Assembly (NCBI GenBank): GCA_025464735.1
Contig: JAODMX010000002.1
Coordinates: 1 to 22,195, forward strand
Direction of reading: 5' to 3'
DNA: 22,195 nt
Origin: Frondihabitans sp.
Lineage (GTDB): Bacteria; Actinomycetota; Actinomycetes; Actinomycetales; Microbacteriaceae
A program made the translations under genes and the position numbers. Shown piece after piece: positions 6,422 to 14,948 of the stretch (the stretch's first letter is position 1; every line of letters starts with the position of its first letter). A model generated the notes under the pieces. The model ran no database searches. It saw only the letters and a program-made list of their open reading frames with translations, and was not told the origin of the DNA.

Positions 6422-6562
6422 TCAGCGGTCGTTGCGGTGGGTGGTGCTCTGGTTGATCGCACCCATGTTGCGGTCGACCATGCGCGTGCTGGCGAGGTTG
6501 ATGTCGCTCAGGGCGCGGGCGATGCTGGCGACGAGGCCGGTCTTGCTGGAGGTGTTGTTCAT
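6422..6562 (-). CDS. Small hypothetical protein, 46 aa
   Basis: ATG at 6562 is preceded on the minus strand by GAAAGGA with good spacing, and the stop is followed within about 25 nt by a strong terminator. Start signal plus terminator argue for a real gene. The product (begins MNNTSSKTGLVASIARALSD, ends STTHRNDR) is soluble, rich in Asn, Thr, Ser and Arg, with one central amphipathic helix ('LVASIARALSDINLASTRMVD') and no cysteine, signal peptide or membrane segment. The frame is open further upstream to 6613 but that extension has no ribosome site. I do not recognise the family; it could be a small regulatory or stress-related peptide, or the transcript could act as an RNA. Confidence 0.6.
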   Translation of the reverse strand: MNNTSSKTGLVASIARALSDINLASTRMVDRNMGAINQSTTHRNDR

Positions 6563-6682
6563 CTCGGCGGTCCTTTCAGGGAAGTTTGCTGCGCCGGTGG
6601 CTCCCGGCGGCATGCTCCAATTCTACCGAAGAGTTTCGTAAGCAACAGCTCGCAGATCCGACGGTTGGCATAAGCTGGACTA

Positions 6683-7630
6683 ATGCTCGACCTCCGACGA
6701 CTCGAAGTCCTCCACCGGTTCGGCGTGCTCGGAAGCATCGCCGCAGTCGCCGTCGACATGGGGTACTCCGCGTCGGCGATCTCGCAGCAGCTGAGCGCTC
6801 TCGAACGCGAGGCCGGCATCGCCCTGCTCGAACGCACGGCCCAGAGCGCGAACCTGACCGACGCGGGCCGCGAGCTCGCGTCACTCGCGGGTTCGATCCT
6901 CGACTCCGTCGAGGCGGCCCAGAGCCGGATGCGTGCCAGGGCCGGCACCATCTCCGGCACCGTGACGCTGAGTTGCATCCCCGGCCTGGCAGTGATCCTG
7001 GCACCCCATCTGGCGGCGGTGCAGCGCGAACATCCTGACCTCACCATCGTCGCCCACGAGATCGACTCGACCGAGGCAGAGGCGGCCGTGCTCGACGGCC
7101 GATCGGACCTCGCGGTGGTCGACTACTGGGCGACCGGCACCCGCCTCGGCGCGTCGGGGCTCGACGTCCACGAACTCCGCCGGGAGGAGGTCGCCCTCAC
7201 CGTTCCCGACGGGCACCCGCTCTCGACGCGATCAACGCCGATGTCCGAGACGGCCCTGCGTCAGGTGGTGCAGACCGACATCTGGCTCTGCGCACCACCC
7301 GGGCAGCTCTCCCGGGCCGCGATCGACGAGCGCCTCGCGGCGATCGGTGCCGAACCTCAGCGCCGATGGGAGTTCGAGGGCTTGCACGTTCTCGCCGCCC
7401 TGGTGACGGCGGACTCGGGCGTCGCGCTCCTGCCGTCGGGCATCACCGATACGCAGCCGGGTGTCGTGTGCTTGCCGCTCCGGCCCAAGATGTACCGCCG
7501 AATCTTGGCGGTCACCCGCAACACGATCCGTCACGACCCCGCGATCGAGACCTGTCTCGCGGCGGCTCAGGGAATGAGGACGATCTTGCCGTGCGTGTGG
7601 CGATCCTCAAGCTGCGAGAAGGCGTCCTGA
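6683..7630 (+). CDS. LysR-family transcriptional regulator
   Basis: 315 aa. N-terminal winged HTH: 'LDLRRLEVLHRFGVLGSIAA' then 'YSASAISQQLSALEREAGIA' and 'TDAGRELA' (to about 75), followed by a periplasmic-binding-protein-like effector domain (about 90-295). The ATG at 6683 has no Shine-Dalgarno sequence; a TGGCATAAG-like extended -10 lies about 10 nt upstream, so the mRNA may be leaderless. The last 21 codons overlap, tail to tail, the end of the oxidoreductase gene on the other strand (64 bp), and the C-terminal residues after 'CLAAAQGM' look non-conserved. The effector is unknown. The divergent 46-aa gene shares its upstream region, so either that gene or the convergent oxidoreductase is a possible target. 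Confidence 0.9.
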   Translation: MLDLRRLEVLHRFGVLGSIAAVAVDMGYSASAISQQLSALEREAGIALLERTAQSANLTDAGRELASLAGSILDSVEAAQSRMRARAGTISGTVTLSCIPGLAVILAPHLAAVQREHPDLTIVAHEIDSTEAEAAVLDGRSDLAVVDYWATGTRLGASGLDVHELRREEVALTVPDGHPLSTRSTPMSETALRQVVQTDIWLCAPPGQLSRAAIDERLAAIGAEPQRRWEFEGLHVLAALVTADSGVALLPSGITDTQPGVVCLPLRPKMYRRILAVTRNTIRHDPAIETCLAAAQGMRTILPCVWRSSSCEKAS

Positions 7631-8484
7631 ACCTCGTCGAGCGGGTACGTGGCCGCGATCGGAATCTCGATCGTTCCGTCGGCGACGAGCGCGGCCACCT
7701 CGGCGAGAATCTCGGGCGTTGTGGCATCGCCGCTGCCCTCGGCCTTCGTGCCGAGCTCCTGCGCCCGGGCGAACGAGATGATCGTCTCAATACGGTCGAC
7801 GGGAACTCCGAGCGCGACCGCGAGGTCGAGGTAGTCGGGGCCGAACAGGTCGATGAACGCGTCGACGCCGTCGGGAGCCGCCGCCCTTAGGCGATCCTCA
7901 AGCCCGTCGCCGTAGGCGATGGGGGTCACGCCGTGAGCGGTCAGCCACTCGGCGTTCGAGGCGGAGGCGATACCGAGTACGTTCGAACCCCTGTGGCGGA
8001 GCAACTGGACCACGACGCTTCCCACCCCGCCCGCAGCGGCCGACACGGCAACGGTCTCGCCCTCCGACGGCGCAACCGCGCGAACCGCGGCGTAGGCCGT
8101 GACACCCACGACATATAGGGATCCCGCGACCTCCCAGGGGAGGGAAGCGGGCTTTTCGATGACCTGGTTGGCCGGCACGAGAACGTGGCTTGCCTGGCTG
8201 GATCTCGTCCACGACCAGCCGAGCACCTCATCGCCTGTGGCGACGTTCGTCACCCCGTCGCCGGTGGATTGCACGACCCCGGCAAAGTCGCTGCCCTGGC
8301 CCGAGGGGAGCTGCGGGTTGTCGCCGTCGAAAAAGCCCTGCCGGATGGCAGCCTCGCCGGGATTGGTGCCGGCCGCGCGGACCTCGACAACGATCTCTCC
8401 GGCGCCGGGAGTGGGGATGTCGATCGGCTCGACGTGGAGGACGTCGCGTCCGCCATATTCGGTGAAGCGCACTGCACGTGCCAT
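7567..8484 (-). CDS. NADP-dependent quinone oxidoreductase / zinc-free MDR alcohol dehydrogenase
   Basis: 305 aa from ATG 8484, with AGAAAGG upstream; the longer open frame to 8637 runs through the marR gene and is rejected. GroES-like N-terminal half ('GAGEIVVEVRAAGTNPGEAA'), 'GSDFAGVVQSTGDGVTNVATGDEV', then Rossmann half with AAGGVG (150-155) for NADPH. The zinc-binding Cys/His residues of true alcohol dehydrogenases are absent. The family reduces quinones or activated C=C bonds in the cytosol, often for electrophile detoxification. It follows marR by 40 nt on the same strand, a frequent arrangement for redox- or phenolic-sensing MarR proteins, so it is probably the detoxification gene of that switch. 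The end overlaps the LysR gene convergently. Confidence 0.9.
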   Translation of the reverse strand: MARAVRFTEYGGRDVLHVEPIDIPTPGAGEIVVEVRAAGTNPGEAAIRQGFFDGDNPQLPSGQGSDFAGVVQSTGDGVTNVATGDEVLGWSWTRSSQASHVLVPANQVIEKPASLPWEVAGSLYVVGVTAYAAVRAVAPSEGETVAVSAAAGGVGSVVVQLLRHRGSNVLGIASASNAEWLTAHGVTPIAYGDGLEDRLRAAAPDGVDAFIDLFGPDYLDLAVALGVPVDRIETIISFARAQELGTKAEGSGDATTPEILAEVAALVADGTIEIPIAATYPLDEVQDAFSQLEDRHTHGKIVLIP

Positions 8485-8524
8485 GGTGATGCCTTTCTGA
8501 TCGGAAATATCGGGTGGGGAGACG

Positions 8525-8995
8525 TCAGTCGGCGAGTTGACGCTGGGCCGAACGAAGAAGAGTGAGCTGCGCCGCGAAGGCTTGCGCACCCGCAGCGCCG
8601 AGGGGCCCCCCAAGGCGGCGCGCGAGCTCGTCGTCAAAGGTGGGCCAGGCGCTCTCGAGCAGTTCTCGCCCTGCCGTGGTCAGGGCGATCAGCACCGAGC
8701 GCCGGTCGTCAGGATGCGCCGTGCGCTCGCAGCGGCCGGATGCCACGAGCCGATCGACGGCCTGGCTCGCCCCGCCCACCGTGATCGAGAGGGCGCGGGC
8801 GATGTCGAGCACGCGGCAGCCGTCGGTTCGGTGGATCACCTGAAGGGTGTCGAAGATTCCGAGCGCCACGTCGTGGTCGTGACGCAGCCGTGCGTCGATT
8901 CCCGCCCACAGATCGGTCTCGAATCGGATCAGGTCGTCGAACACGGCGCGGAGGGTCACCGACCCAACTGCCTGGTCCTGTTGCTGTTCGGTCAT
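8525..8995 (-). CDS. MarR-family transcriptional regulator
   Basis: 156 aa, full length for the family. Winged helix: 'DVALGIFDTLQVIHRTDGCR', 'VLDIARALSITVGGASQAVD' (recognition helix), 'RLVASGRCERTAHPDDRRSV' with the DxRS wing (about 42-105), flanked by dimerisation helices. The start ATG 8995 has no ribosome binding site but lies about 8 nt after a TATAGT -10, so a leaderless mRNA is likely. A 14-bp palindrome covers the -35 region. No Cys suitable for thiol sensing at the N-terminus was seen. It heads a two-gene unit with the quinone oxidoreductase and probably represses it and itself. Confidence 0.92.
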   Translation of the reverse strand: MTEQQQDQAVGSVTLRAVFDDLIRFETDLWAGIDARLRHDHDVALGIFDTLQVIHRTDGCRVLDIARALSITVGGASQAVDRLVASGRCERTAHPDDRRSVLIALTTAGRELLESAWPTFDDELARRLGGPLGAAGAQAFAAQLTLLRSAQRQLAD

Positions 8996-9002
8996 GGCAT
9001 TT

Positions 9003-9032
9003 ACTATAGCACTAAACTAATTAGCGCTAATT
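9003..9032 (-). promoter_or_regulatory. marR promoter with palindromic operator
   Basis: On the minus strand TGCTATAGT supplies an extended -10 (TATAGT, 9008-9003) about 8 nt from the marR start codon. AATTAGCGCTAATT (9019-9032) is a perfect 14-bp palindrome lying where the -35 should be. A related copy, TAGCACTAA (9007-9015, one mismatch from TAGCGCTAA at 9022-9030), overlaps the -10, 15 bp away. Two sites over both promoter elements fit MarR autorepression. Confidence 0.65.
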
Positions 9033-9050
9033 TGTAGCCGAAGATGGGCT

Positions 9051-10727
9051 TCAGAGATCCCGCACGAGAGACCGTCCGACCGTCCGCCCGGTGAAGAGAC
9101 AGCCGCCGAGGAAGGTGCCTTCCAGCGCGTTGTACCCGTGCAGTGCGCCACCGCCGAATCCGGCCGCCTCGCCAGCAGCATAGAGTCCCGGGATCGGCTC
9201 GCCGTCCGCACCGAGCACTCGACCGTCGAGATCGGTCTGAAGCCCGCCGAGCGTCTTGCGGGTCAGGATGTGCATCTTCACCGCGATCAAGGGGCCGGCC
9301 GCAGGATCCAGAATCCGATGCGGTTTCGCGACTCGCGTCAGACGATCCCCGAGATACCGCCTGGCGTTGTGGATGCCGGTGATCTGGCCGTCCTTCGAGA
9401 ACCGGTTGGCAATCTCGGCATCCCGCTCGACGATCTGTCGCCGCAGCTCCTCGACGTCGATGAGCGGCTCGTCGGTCAGCGCGTTCATGCCGGCCACGAG
9501 TTGGGGCAGCGTGTCCGCCACGACGAAGTCGGCCCCGTGGCGCTTGAACGCCTCGACCGGGCCGGGTGCCCCGTGGCCGAGTCGACTGCTGACGAGGAGC
9601 CGGAGATCATGATTCGTCAGGTCGGGGTTCTGCTCCGACCCCGAGAGCGCGAACTCCTTCGCAATGATCCGCTGGGTGAGCACGAACCACGAGTGGTCGT
9701 AGGGTTCGAGGTCGGGGGTGGTGCGCAGGATCCGGAGCGTCCCCACCGTGTCGTACCCCGGGTACCCGGGCGCGGGCAGGCGTCGTCCGAGCGCGTCGAA
9801 CCAGAGCGACGACGGCCCAGGCAGCACTCTGATGCCGTGGCCCGGCCAGATCGGATCCCAGTTCACCAGGCCCTCGGTGTAGTGCCACATCCGGTCGCGG
9901 TTCACAAGGCGGGCGCCGGCGTCTTCGGCGATCCCGAGCATCCTGCCGTCGACCGAGGCGGGCACGCCGGTCACCATTGTGCGGGGAGGGGTGCCGAGAC
10001 GCGCGGGCCAGTACCGGCGCACGAGGTCGTGGTTGCCGCCGATGCCGCCGGAGGCGATCACGACGGCCTGAGCGGTGAGTTCGAAGTCGCCGACGACGGT
10101 GCGATTCGACGGGGCACCGCGCGGGGCGTCATCGGGGGCGAGGAGGGCACCGCGCACGCCCGTCACCGTCTGCCCCTCGAGCACGAGACCATCGACGCGG
10201 TGGCGGTGATGGAACGTGAGGGTTCCGGATCCTGCTTGTCGCCTCGCCCGGTCCGCGAACGGCCCGGAGATGCCGGTTCCCGTTCCCCACGCGACGTGGA
10301 AGCGAGGTACCGAGTTCCCGTGGCCGCCGGCCCGCCCATCGCCGCGCTCGGCCCAGCCGACCATGGGCGAGAACCGCACGCCCTTCTCGCGGAGCCAGGA
10401 TCGTTTGTCGGAGGCGGCGAACTCGATGTAGGCGCGGGCCCAGCGCGGGCCCCACTCGTCTTCCGGATTCCGACCGGTCAGGCGATCCCACTGGGCGCTG
10501 CCCTGCCAGTCCTGCCAGGCGAGGTCGACCGAGTCGTGGACGCCGAGGCGGCGCTGCTCCGGCGTGTCGATGAGGAAGAGGCCACCGAACGACCAGAAGG
10601 CTTGACCACCCACATTCGCGGCGTTTTCCTGGTCGACGATGGCGACGCTCCGACCGGATTCGGCGAGTTCGGTGGCGGCCACGAGGCCGGCGAGCCCGGC
10701 GCCCACGACGATCACGTCGTAATGCAT
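9051..10727 (-). CDS. FAD-binding dehydrogenase (fumarate reductase / 3-ketosteroid dehydrogenase type flavoprotein)
   Basis: 558 aa; ATG 10727 has GAGGAGG 5 nt upstream. N-terminal dinucleotide motif [19 protein letters not shown] with Gly9, Gly11 and Gly14, then '[12 protein letters not shown]' FAD loop. Middle substrate domain with '[17 protein letters not shown]'. C-terminal FAD segment '[20 protein letters not shown]' and '[15 protein letters not shown]'. This order matches the FAD_binding_2 flavoproteins often annotated simply as FAD-binding dehydrogenase; substrates range from fumarate to ketosteroids, and I cannot choose. It is soluble and has no Tat signal. It is transcribed divergently from glpK across a 251-bp region and lies 55 bp upstream of marR on the same strand, so weak readthrough into marR is possible. 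Confidence 0.88.
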   Translation of the reverse strand: MHYDVIVVGAGLAGLVAATELAESGRSVAIVDQENAANVGGQAFWSFGGLFLIDTPEQRRLGVHDSVDLAWQDWQGSAQWDRLTGRNPEDEWGPRWARAYIEFAASDKRSWLREKGVRFSPMVGWAERGDGRAGGHGNSVPRFHVAWGTGTGISGPFADRARRQAGSGTLTFHHRHRVDGLVLEGQTVTGVRGALLAPDDAPRGAPSNRTVVGDFELTAQAVVIASGGIGGNHDLVRRYWPARLGTPPRTMVTGVPASVDGRMLGIAEDAGARLVNRDRMWHYTEGLVNWDPIWPGHGIRVLPGPSSLWFDALGRRLPAPGYPGYDTVGTLRILRTTPDLEPYDHSWFVLTQRIIAKEFALSGSEQNPDLTNHDLRLLVSSRLGHGAPGPVEAFKRHGADFVVADTLPQLVAGMNALTDEPLIDVEELRRQIVERDAEIANRFSKDGQITGIHNARRYLGDRLTRVAKPHRILDPAAGPLIAVKMHILTRKTLGGLQTDLDGRVLGADGEPIPGLYAAGEAAGFGGGALHGYNALEGTFLGGCLFTGRTVGRSLVRDL

Positions 10728-10978
10728 GCGAACCTCCTCGTTCGACGACTATGGTCAGAGTCAAACACGCCCTCGATGGCGAGGGCGCGTGTGAACAAAT
10801 GTGCATTTCGAGGCGCTGTTCAGGTCATCGACACATGTCGGGCTGCACATGCGTGCAAACGACACTGGAGGAGGTGCAGGCGCCGCTACATTTCAGTTGG
10901 CCATTCTTCACGGGTGGTCCGCCGGCAGCGACAGATTCGTCGGCTGCTTCCTCTTTTGACAACAACGGAGTTTCAACT
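10728..10978. promoter_or_regulatory. Divergent promoter region between the flavoprotein gene and glpK
   Basis: 251 bp without a gene. It contains an 8-bp perfect inverted repeat CGCCCTCG-ATGG-CGAGGGCG (10768-10787) that extends on both sides if two bases are bulged. It also has a cluster of ACATGT/GCACATGC-type words at 10830-10856 (for example TGCACATGCGTGCA, imperfect dyad), a possible regulator site for glycerol genes. I could not pick reliable -35/-10 boxes for either gene. Confidence 0.4.
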
Positions 10979-12493
10979 GTGAGCGATTACATCATCGCGA
11001 TCGACCAAGGAACGACGAGCAGCAGAGCGATCGTCTTCGATCACTCCGGCTCGATCGTGTCGACCGGACAGCTCGAGCACGAGCAGATCTTCCCGAAGCC
11101 CGGCTGGGTGGAGCACGATCCCATCGAGATCTGGAACAACACGCGTGAGGTGATCGGCCAGGCCCTGTCGAAGGCCAACATCACCCGCCACGACATCAAG
11201 GCGATTGGTATCACTAACCAGCGCGAGACTGCGGTGGTGTGGGACAAGACGACCGGTTTGCCCGTCTACAACGCGATCGTCTGGCAGGACACCCGCACCC
11301 AGCCGATCGTCGACCGGCTTGCAGCGGACGGCGGCGTTGAGCGGTTCAAGCCGATCGTTGGTCTGCCGCTCGCGACCTACTTCGCCGGTACCAAGATCGT
11401 CTGGATCCTGGAGAACGTCGAAGGCGCCCGCGAAAAGGCCGAGGCCGGAAACCTGCTTTTCGGCACGACCGACAGCTGGGTTCTCTGGAACCTCACCGGA
11501 GGTGTGGAAGGCGGCATCCACGTCACCGACGTCACCAACGCCTCGCGCACGTTGTTCATGGACCTCGCGACTCTCTCCTGGCGCGACGACATCCTTGAGG
11601 TCTTCGGTGTGCCGAAGTCCATGCTCCCCGAGATCAAGTCGTCGTCTGAGGTTTACGGCGTCGCATCCGACTCGAGCCTCCTCCGCGAGGTTCCCATTGC
11701 TGGGATCCTGGGCGACCAGCAGGCGGCCACGTTCGGCCAGGCTGCTTTCGACCAGGGCGAGTCGAAGAACACCTACGGCACCGGCAACTTCCTCATCTTC
11801 AACACGGGTGAGGAGATCATCCACTCGAAGAACGGTCTGTTGACGACGGTTGGCTACAAGCTCGGTGACGCGGCTCCGCACTACGCGCTCGAGGGCTCTA
11901 TCGCTGTCACGGGGTCCCTGATCCAGTGGCTTCGCGACAACCTCGGAATCATCAACTCCGCTCCCGAGGTCGAGACTCTCGCCACGACGGTGGACGACAA
12001 CGGTGGTGTCTACTTCGTGCCCGCGTTCTCGGGTCTGTTCGCGCCGTACTGGCGTTCGGACGCCCGTGGTGCGCTCGTCGGATTGACTCGTTACGTCAAC
12101 AAGGGCCACATCGCCCGAGCCGCTCTCGAAGCGACGGCGTTCCAGACCCGTGAGGTTCTCGACGCCGTGAACGCCGACTCCGGTGTCGACCTGGCCGAGC
12201 TGAAGGTCGACGGCGGCATGACTGCCAACGACGCCCTGATGCAGTTCCAGGCCGACATTCTCAACGTGCCGGTCATCAGGCCGGTCGTCGCCGAGACCAC
12301 CGCTCTCGGTGCGGCCTATGCGGCCGGCCTCGCGGTCGGCTTCTGGGAGACGCTTGACGACCTCCGTGCCAACTGGCAAGAATCAAAACGCTGGACCCCC
12401 AACCTGGATGCGGCCGAACGTGACCGCACCCTCCGCCTCTGGAAGAAGGCCGTTACCAAGACCTTCGACTGGGTAGATGAGGACGTGAAGTGA
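10979..12493 (+). CDS. glpK: Glycerol kinase
   Basis: 504 aa from GTG 10979 (GGAG at 10967-10970), the usual GlpK length; the open frame continues upstream but without family similarity. FGGY kinase: phosphate-loop DQGTTSSR (9-16), '[14 protein letters not shown]', '[10 protein letters not shown]', '[13 protein letters not shown]', '[13 protein letters not shown]', '[20 protein letters not shown]' and '[20 protein letters not shown]' with '[13 protein letters not shown]'. It phosphorylates glycerol to sn-glycerol 3-phosphate in the cytosol, trapping what the facilitator brings in. The gene order kinase-facilitator, overlapping by 1 nt, makes a two-gene operon; no glpD is next to it. Codon use is slightly less GC-rich than its neighbours, consistent with high expression. 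Confidence 0.97.
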   Translation: MSDYIIAIDQGTTSSRAIVFDHSGSIVSTGQLEHEQIFPKPGWVEHDPIEIWNNTREVIGQALSKANITRHDIKAIGITNQRETAVVWDKTTGLPVYNAIVWQDTRTQPIVDRLAADGGVERFKPIVGLPLATYFAGTKIVWILENVEGAREKAEAGNLLFGTTDSWVLWNLTGGVEGGIHVTDVTNASRTLFMDLATLSWRDDILEVFGVPKSMLPEIKSSSEVYGVASDSSLLREVPIAGILGDQQAATFGQAAFDQGESKNTYGTGNFLIFNTGEEIIHSKNGLLTTVGYKLGDAAPHYALEGSIAVTGSLIQWLRDNLGIINSAPEVETLATTVDDNGGVYFVPAFSGLFAPYWRSDARGALVGLTRYVNKGHIARAALEATAFQTREVLDAVNADSGVDLAELKVDGGMTANDALMQFQADILNVPVIRPVVAETTALGAAYAAGLAVGFWETLDDLRANWQESKRWTPNLDAAERDRTLRLWKKAVTKTFDWVDEDVK

Positions 12494-13362
12494 TGTCAAG
12501 TTTCTTCGCACTGCGCCAACCGCTCAAGGAGAACAACGACCTGACCGGCATGGCCGACCCGGGCGCGAAAGCGGCTCCCACCCTCTTCGGCGAACTCATC
12601 GCCGAGGCGCTGGGCTCCCTGATGATCGCCATCTTCGGCCTCGGCGTCGTCGCTCAGGTGGTCGTCGGCGCCGGCGCTCTCGGTGGCCACGACAGCATTG
12701 CCTGGTCGTGGGGCCTCGGTGTCGTCTTCGGTATCTTCGTCGCCGGCACCATCTCGGGAGCGCACCTGAACCCGGCCGTCACCCTTGCGGTGGCGACCTA
12801 CAAGGGCTTCCCCTGGAGCAAGGTCGGGCCGTACATCGTGGCGCAGGTCGTGGGGTTCCTCGTCGGAGCGTTCGCGATCTACTTCAACTACTACTGGTCG
12901 CTGAAGGCGATCGACCCGGGCCACACGTTCAAGACCCAGGGCGTCTTCTCGACGTTGCCCGGCAACGGCAACAACGCGCTCGATGTCCACATCCCGCAGG
13001 CGTTCATGGACCAGGTGCTTGGCACCGCGGTCCTCGTGTTCCTGATCTTCGCGATCACCGATGCACTCGGCGCCAACCCGTCGGCGTCGGTGTCCGCGAT
13101 CGCCGTCGGCCTTGTCGTCGTGGGCATCGGGTTCGCCCTCGGCACCAACTCGGGCTACGCCATCAACCCGGCTCGTGACTTCGGTCCTCGCCTGATGGAG
13201 TGGATCGTCGGTTACAAGAACGCCTGGAACGACCAGAGAGGCAGCCTCTTCTTCTGGGTGCCGATCGTCGGTCCGCTCGTCGGCGGTCTCGTCGGTGGTG
13301 GCGTCTACCAGGCAACGGTTGCTCGCGCCCTGCCCATGACAATCCCGGCAGCAAAGAAGTAA
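12493..13362 (+). CDS. glpF: Glycerol facilitator (MIP/aquaglyceroporin family)
   Basis: 289 aa from ATG 12493 (TGATG overlap with glpK; a GTG one codon earlier is possible). Six hydrophobic segments and the two MIP half-helix motifs: NPA 93-95 in 'GAHLNPAVT' and NPA 225-227 in 'GYAINPARDFGPR'. Asp after the second NPAR is the glycerol-facilitator signature rather than water-only aquaporin. It lets glycerol diffuse across the cytoplasmic membrane to be phosphorylated by GlpK. The N-terminal 30 residues are polar and longer than in E. coli GlpF. The gene ends before a perfect 21-bp hairpin. Confidence 0.95.
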   Translation: MSSFFALRQPLKENNDLTGMADPGAKAAPTLFGELIAEALGSLMIAIFGLGVVAQVVVGAGALGGHDSIAWSWGLGVVFGIFVAGTISGAHLNPAVTLAVATYKGFPWSKVGPYIVAQVVGFLVGAFAIYFNYYWSLKAIDPGHTFKTQGVFSTLPGNGNNALDVHIPQAFMDQVLGTAVLVFLIFAITDALGANPSASVSAIAVGLVVVGIGFALGTNSGYAINPARDFGPRLMEWIVGYKNAWNDQRGSLFFWVPIVGPLVGGLVGGGVYQATVARALPMTIPAAKK

Positions 13363-13377
13363 GTTCGTCCCGTTTCG

Positions 13378-13435
13378 CGAGTGTCCAGTTCTCGTCGCTT
13401 CGACCCCGGTCTTGGCGACGAGAACTGGACACTCG
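13378..13435. terminator. Perfect 21-bp stem-loop between convergent genes
   Basis: Arms 13378-13398 and 13415-13435 are exact reverse complements (core GAGTGTCCAGTTCTCGTCG), with a 16-nt loop that itself contains GACC-CC-GGTC. It lies 15 nt after the glpF stop and 23 nt beyond the stop of the convergent GlcD-like gene, so it can act as a bidirectional terminator. No T-run flanks it. The arms are longer and more perfect than needed for termination, so it may also be a dispersed repeat. Confidence 0.75.
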
Positions 13436-13458
13436 TCGTTCGGCCTCAGGCGCCGCCG

Positions 13459-14844
13459 CTAGAAGGCCTTGCCGGGGTTGAGGGTAGAGGCAGGGTCTAG
13501 CGCCTGCTTCACCGCAGCGTGCATCTGGAGCACCCGCGCACCGAGCTCGCGACGAACGCCGGGCAGCTTGAGCAGACCGACGCCGTGCTCGCCGGTGACC
13601 GTGCCACCGAGTGCGAAGCAGTCGTCGACGATCGAGTCGAAGGCGAGCTTCGCGCGATCCTTCGCCGCGTCGTCGCCCACCGGCGCGACGATCAAGGGGT
13701 GCAGGTTGCCGTCGCCGGCGTGAGCGATGTTTGCGATCACGACGTCGTGGGCCAGTGCCGTCTGCTGGATCCGCCGCAGCATCTCCGGCACGGCCGCTCG
13801 CGGCACGCAGATGTCTTCGGTGAGCACCGGCCCGAGCCGTTCGAGCGCGGGGTAGGCCAGGCGCCGGGCCTGAAAGAGACGCTCGATCTCCCCGGGATCC
13901 GTGGCTCTCTCGACGTTCGTCCCGCCGGCCTCGGTGAAGATGGCGGCCACGCGGTCCGCGAGGTCGTCGCCGGCGGCTCCGCGTTCGTCGACCCGGGCGA
14001 GGAGCAGCGTGTCGACGTTCTCCGGCAGCCCGAAGTGCTGCCACTCTTCAACAGCTTCGAGGCAGGTGTGGTCGATCAGTTCGAGGGCGGCGGGGACGAT
14101 TCCCTCGCGTGAGATAGCCGCCACGGCGAGGCCCGCCGCCGAGAGCGACGGGAAGTAGCCGATCACGGCCCGCTCGTCGCGGCCCGTCAGCGGAAGGAGC
14201 TTGACGGTGACGCTCGTGATGATGCCGAGGGTGCCCTCGGATCCGATGAGGAGGTTCGTGAGGTCGTATCCGGCCGACCCCTTGGCCGTCTTGCGACCGA
14301 GCGTGACGATGTCGCCGTCGGCGAGGACGACCGTGAGCCCGAGCACGTAGTCGCGCGTGACGCCGTACTTCACGCAGGCGATTCCGCCGGCGTTGGTGGC
14401 CGCATTGCCGCCGATCGTCGAGCTGGCGCTGGATGCCGGATCCGGTGGGTACCGGAGGTCGTATCGGGCGACCTCGGCGCGCAGTGCGTCGTTGATCACG
14501 CCGGGCTCGGTCACCGCGTACCGCTCGTCGGTGTTGACCTCGAGCACGCGGTTCATTTCTTCGAGCGAGATTACGATCGAGTTCTCGACCGCGTTGGCAC
14601 CGCCGGAAAGGCCGGTGCCGGCGCCGCGGGGGACGACCCTGACTCCGTGAGTCGCGGCCCAGCGCACGGTTCGCGAGACGTTCTCTGTGGTGCGCGCGAG
14701 CACGACCGCCAGCGGTGTCGTGCAGTCGGCCCACTCGGCATCGTCGTGGCTGTAGTGGGCCAGTGCCGCCTCATCGCGGAGCACCTGGCCGGGCGAGAGG
14801 AACTCGAGGAGCTCGTCGATCACCCCGGGAGTCGTCGTCGTCAT
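13459..14844 (-). CDS. FAD-linked oxidase, GlcD-like (glycolate / D-lactate / 2-hydroxyacid dehydrogenase)
   Basis: 461 aa, ATG 14844. N-terminal PCMH-type FAD domain: 'PLAVVLARTTENVSRTVRWA', 'VRVVPRGAGTGLSGGANAVE', 'PPDPASSASSTIGGNAATNAGG', 'YGVTRDYVLGLTVVLADGD' and 'GSEGTLGIIT'. C-terminal FAD-oxidase domain: 'ANIAHAGDGNLHP' (metal/substrate His), 'GEHGVGLLKL' and the terminal 'LDPASTLNPGKAF'. These are the diagnostic GlcD motifs. It oxidises a 2-hydroxyacid such as glycolate or D-lactate, passing electrons to a carrier. The usual partners glcE/glcF (second FAD subunit, Fe-S subunit) are not in the window, so it is more like the stand-alone D-lactate dehydrogenase type. Convergent with glpF. 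Confidence 0.9.
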   Translation of the reverse strand: MTTTTPGVIDELLEFLSPGQVLRDEAALAHYSHDDAEWADCTTPLAVVLARTTENVSRTVRWAATHGVRVVPRGAGTGLSGGANAVENSIVISLEEMNRVLEVNTDERYAVTEPGVINDALRAEVARYDLRYPPDPASSASSTIGGNAATNAGGIACVKYGVTRDYVLGLTVVLADGDIVTLGRKTAKGSAGYDLTNLLIGSEGTLGIITSVTVKLLPLTGRDERAVIGYFPSLSAAGLAVAAISREGIVPAALELIDHTCLEAVEEWQHFGLPENVDTLLLARVDERGAAGDDLADRVAAIFTEAGGTNVERATDPGEIERLFQARRLAYPALERLGPVLTEDICVPRAAVPEMLRRIQQTALAHDVVIANIAHAGDGNLHPLIVAPVGDDAAKDRAKLAFDSIVDDCFALGGTVTGEHGVGLLKLPGVRRELGARVLQMHAAVKQALDPASTLNPGKAF

Positions 14845-14948
14845 GCCACCATTCTGCCCCCGAGCACGCCGTGCCCCTCAAACGAGGGGTCCCCCAAAAG
14901 GCCGTCTGGACAGGGCTCCGCCACAGGCACACGATGAGAAGTACCAAT

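Noticed and set aside
8485..8637. 51-codon N-terminal extension of the quinone oxidoreductase
   Set aside because: It overlaps the end of marR; the ATG at 8484 has a good SD and begins exactly where MDR similarity begins.
10956..10961. TTGACA resembling a -35 box upstream of glpK
   Set aside because: A -10 at normal spacing would fall at or after the GTG start and no such box is present; probably coincidental.
10751..10978. 76-codon N-terminal extension of glycerol kinase
   Set aside because: GlpK similarity begins at the GTG at 10979, the SD is there, and the extension has no family counterpart.
9138..10982. 614-codon open frame on the + strand
   Set aside because: It is antisense to the well-supported FAD-binding dehydrogenase, has Arg/Gly/Pro/Glu-biased composition without recognisable domains and lacks a ribosome site; long open frames opposite GC-rich genes are expected.
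10973..12379. 468-codon open frame on the - strand opposite glpK
   Set aside because: Composition rich in Val, Asp, Glu, Arg and Gly is typical of antisense translation of a high-GC gene; glpK is certain on the other strand.
9051..13362. A complete glp regulon including glpD
   Set aside because: The neighbouring flavoproteins lack GlpD-type motifs: one is of the fumarate reductase/KstD type and the other a GlcD-like PCMH oxidase.
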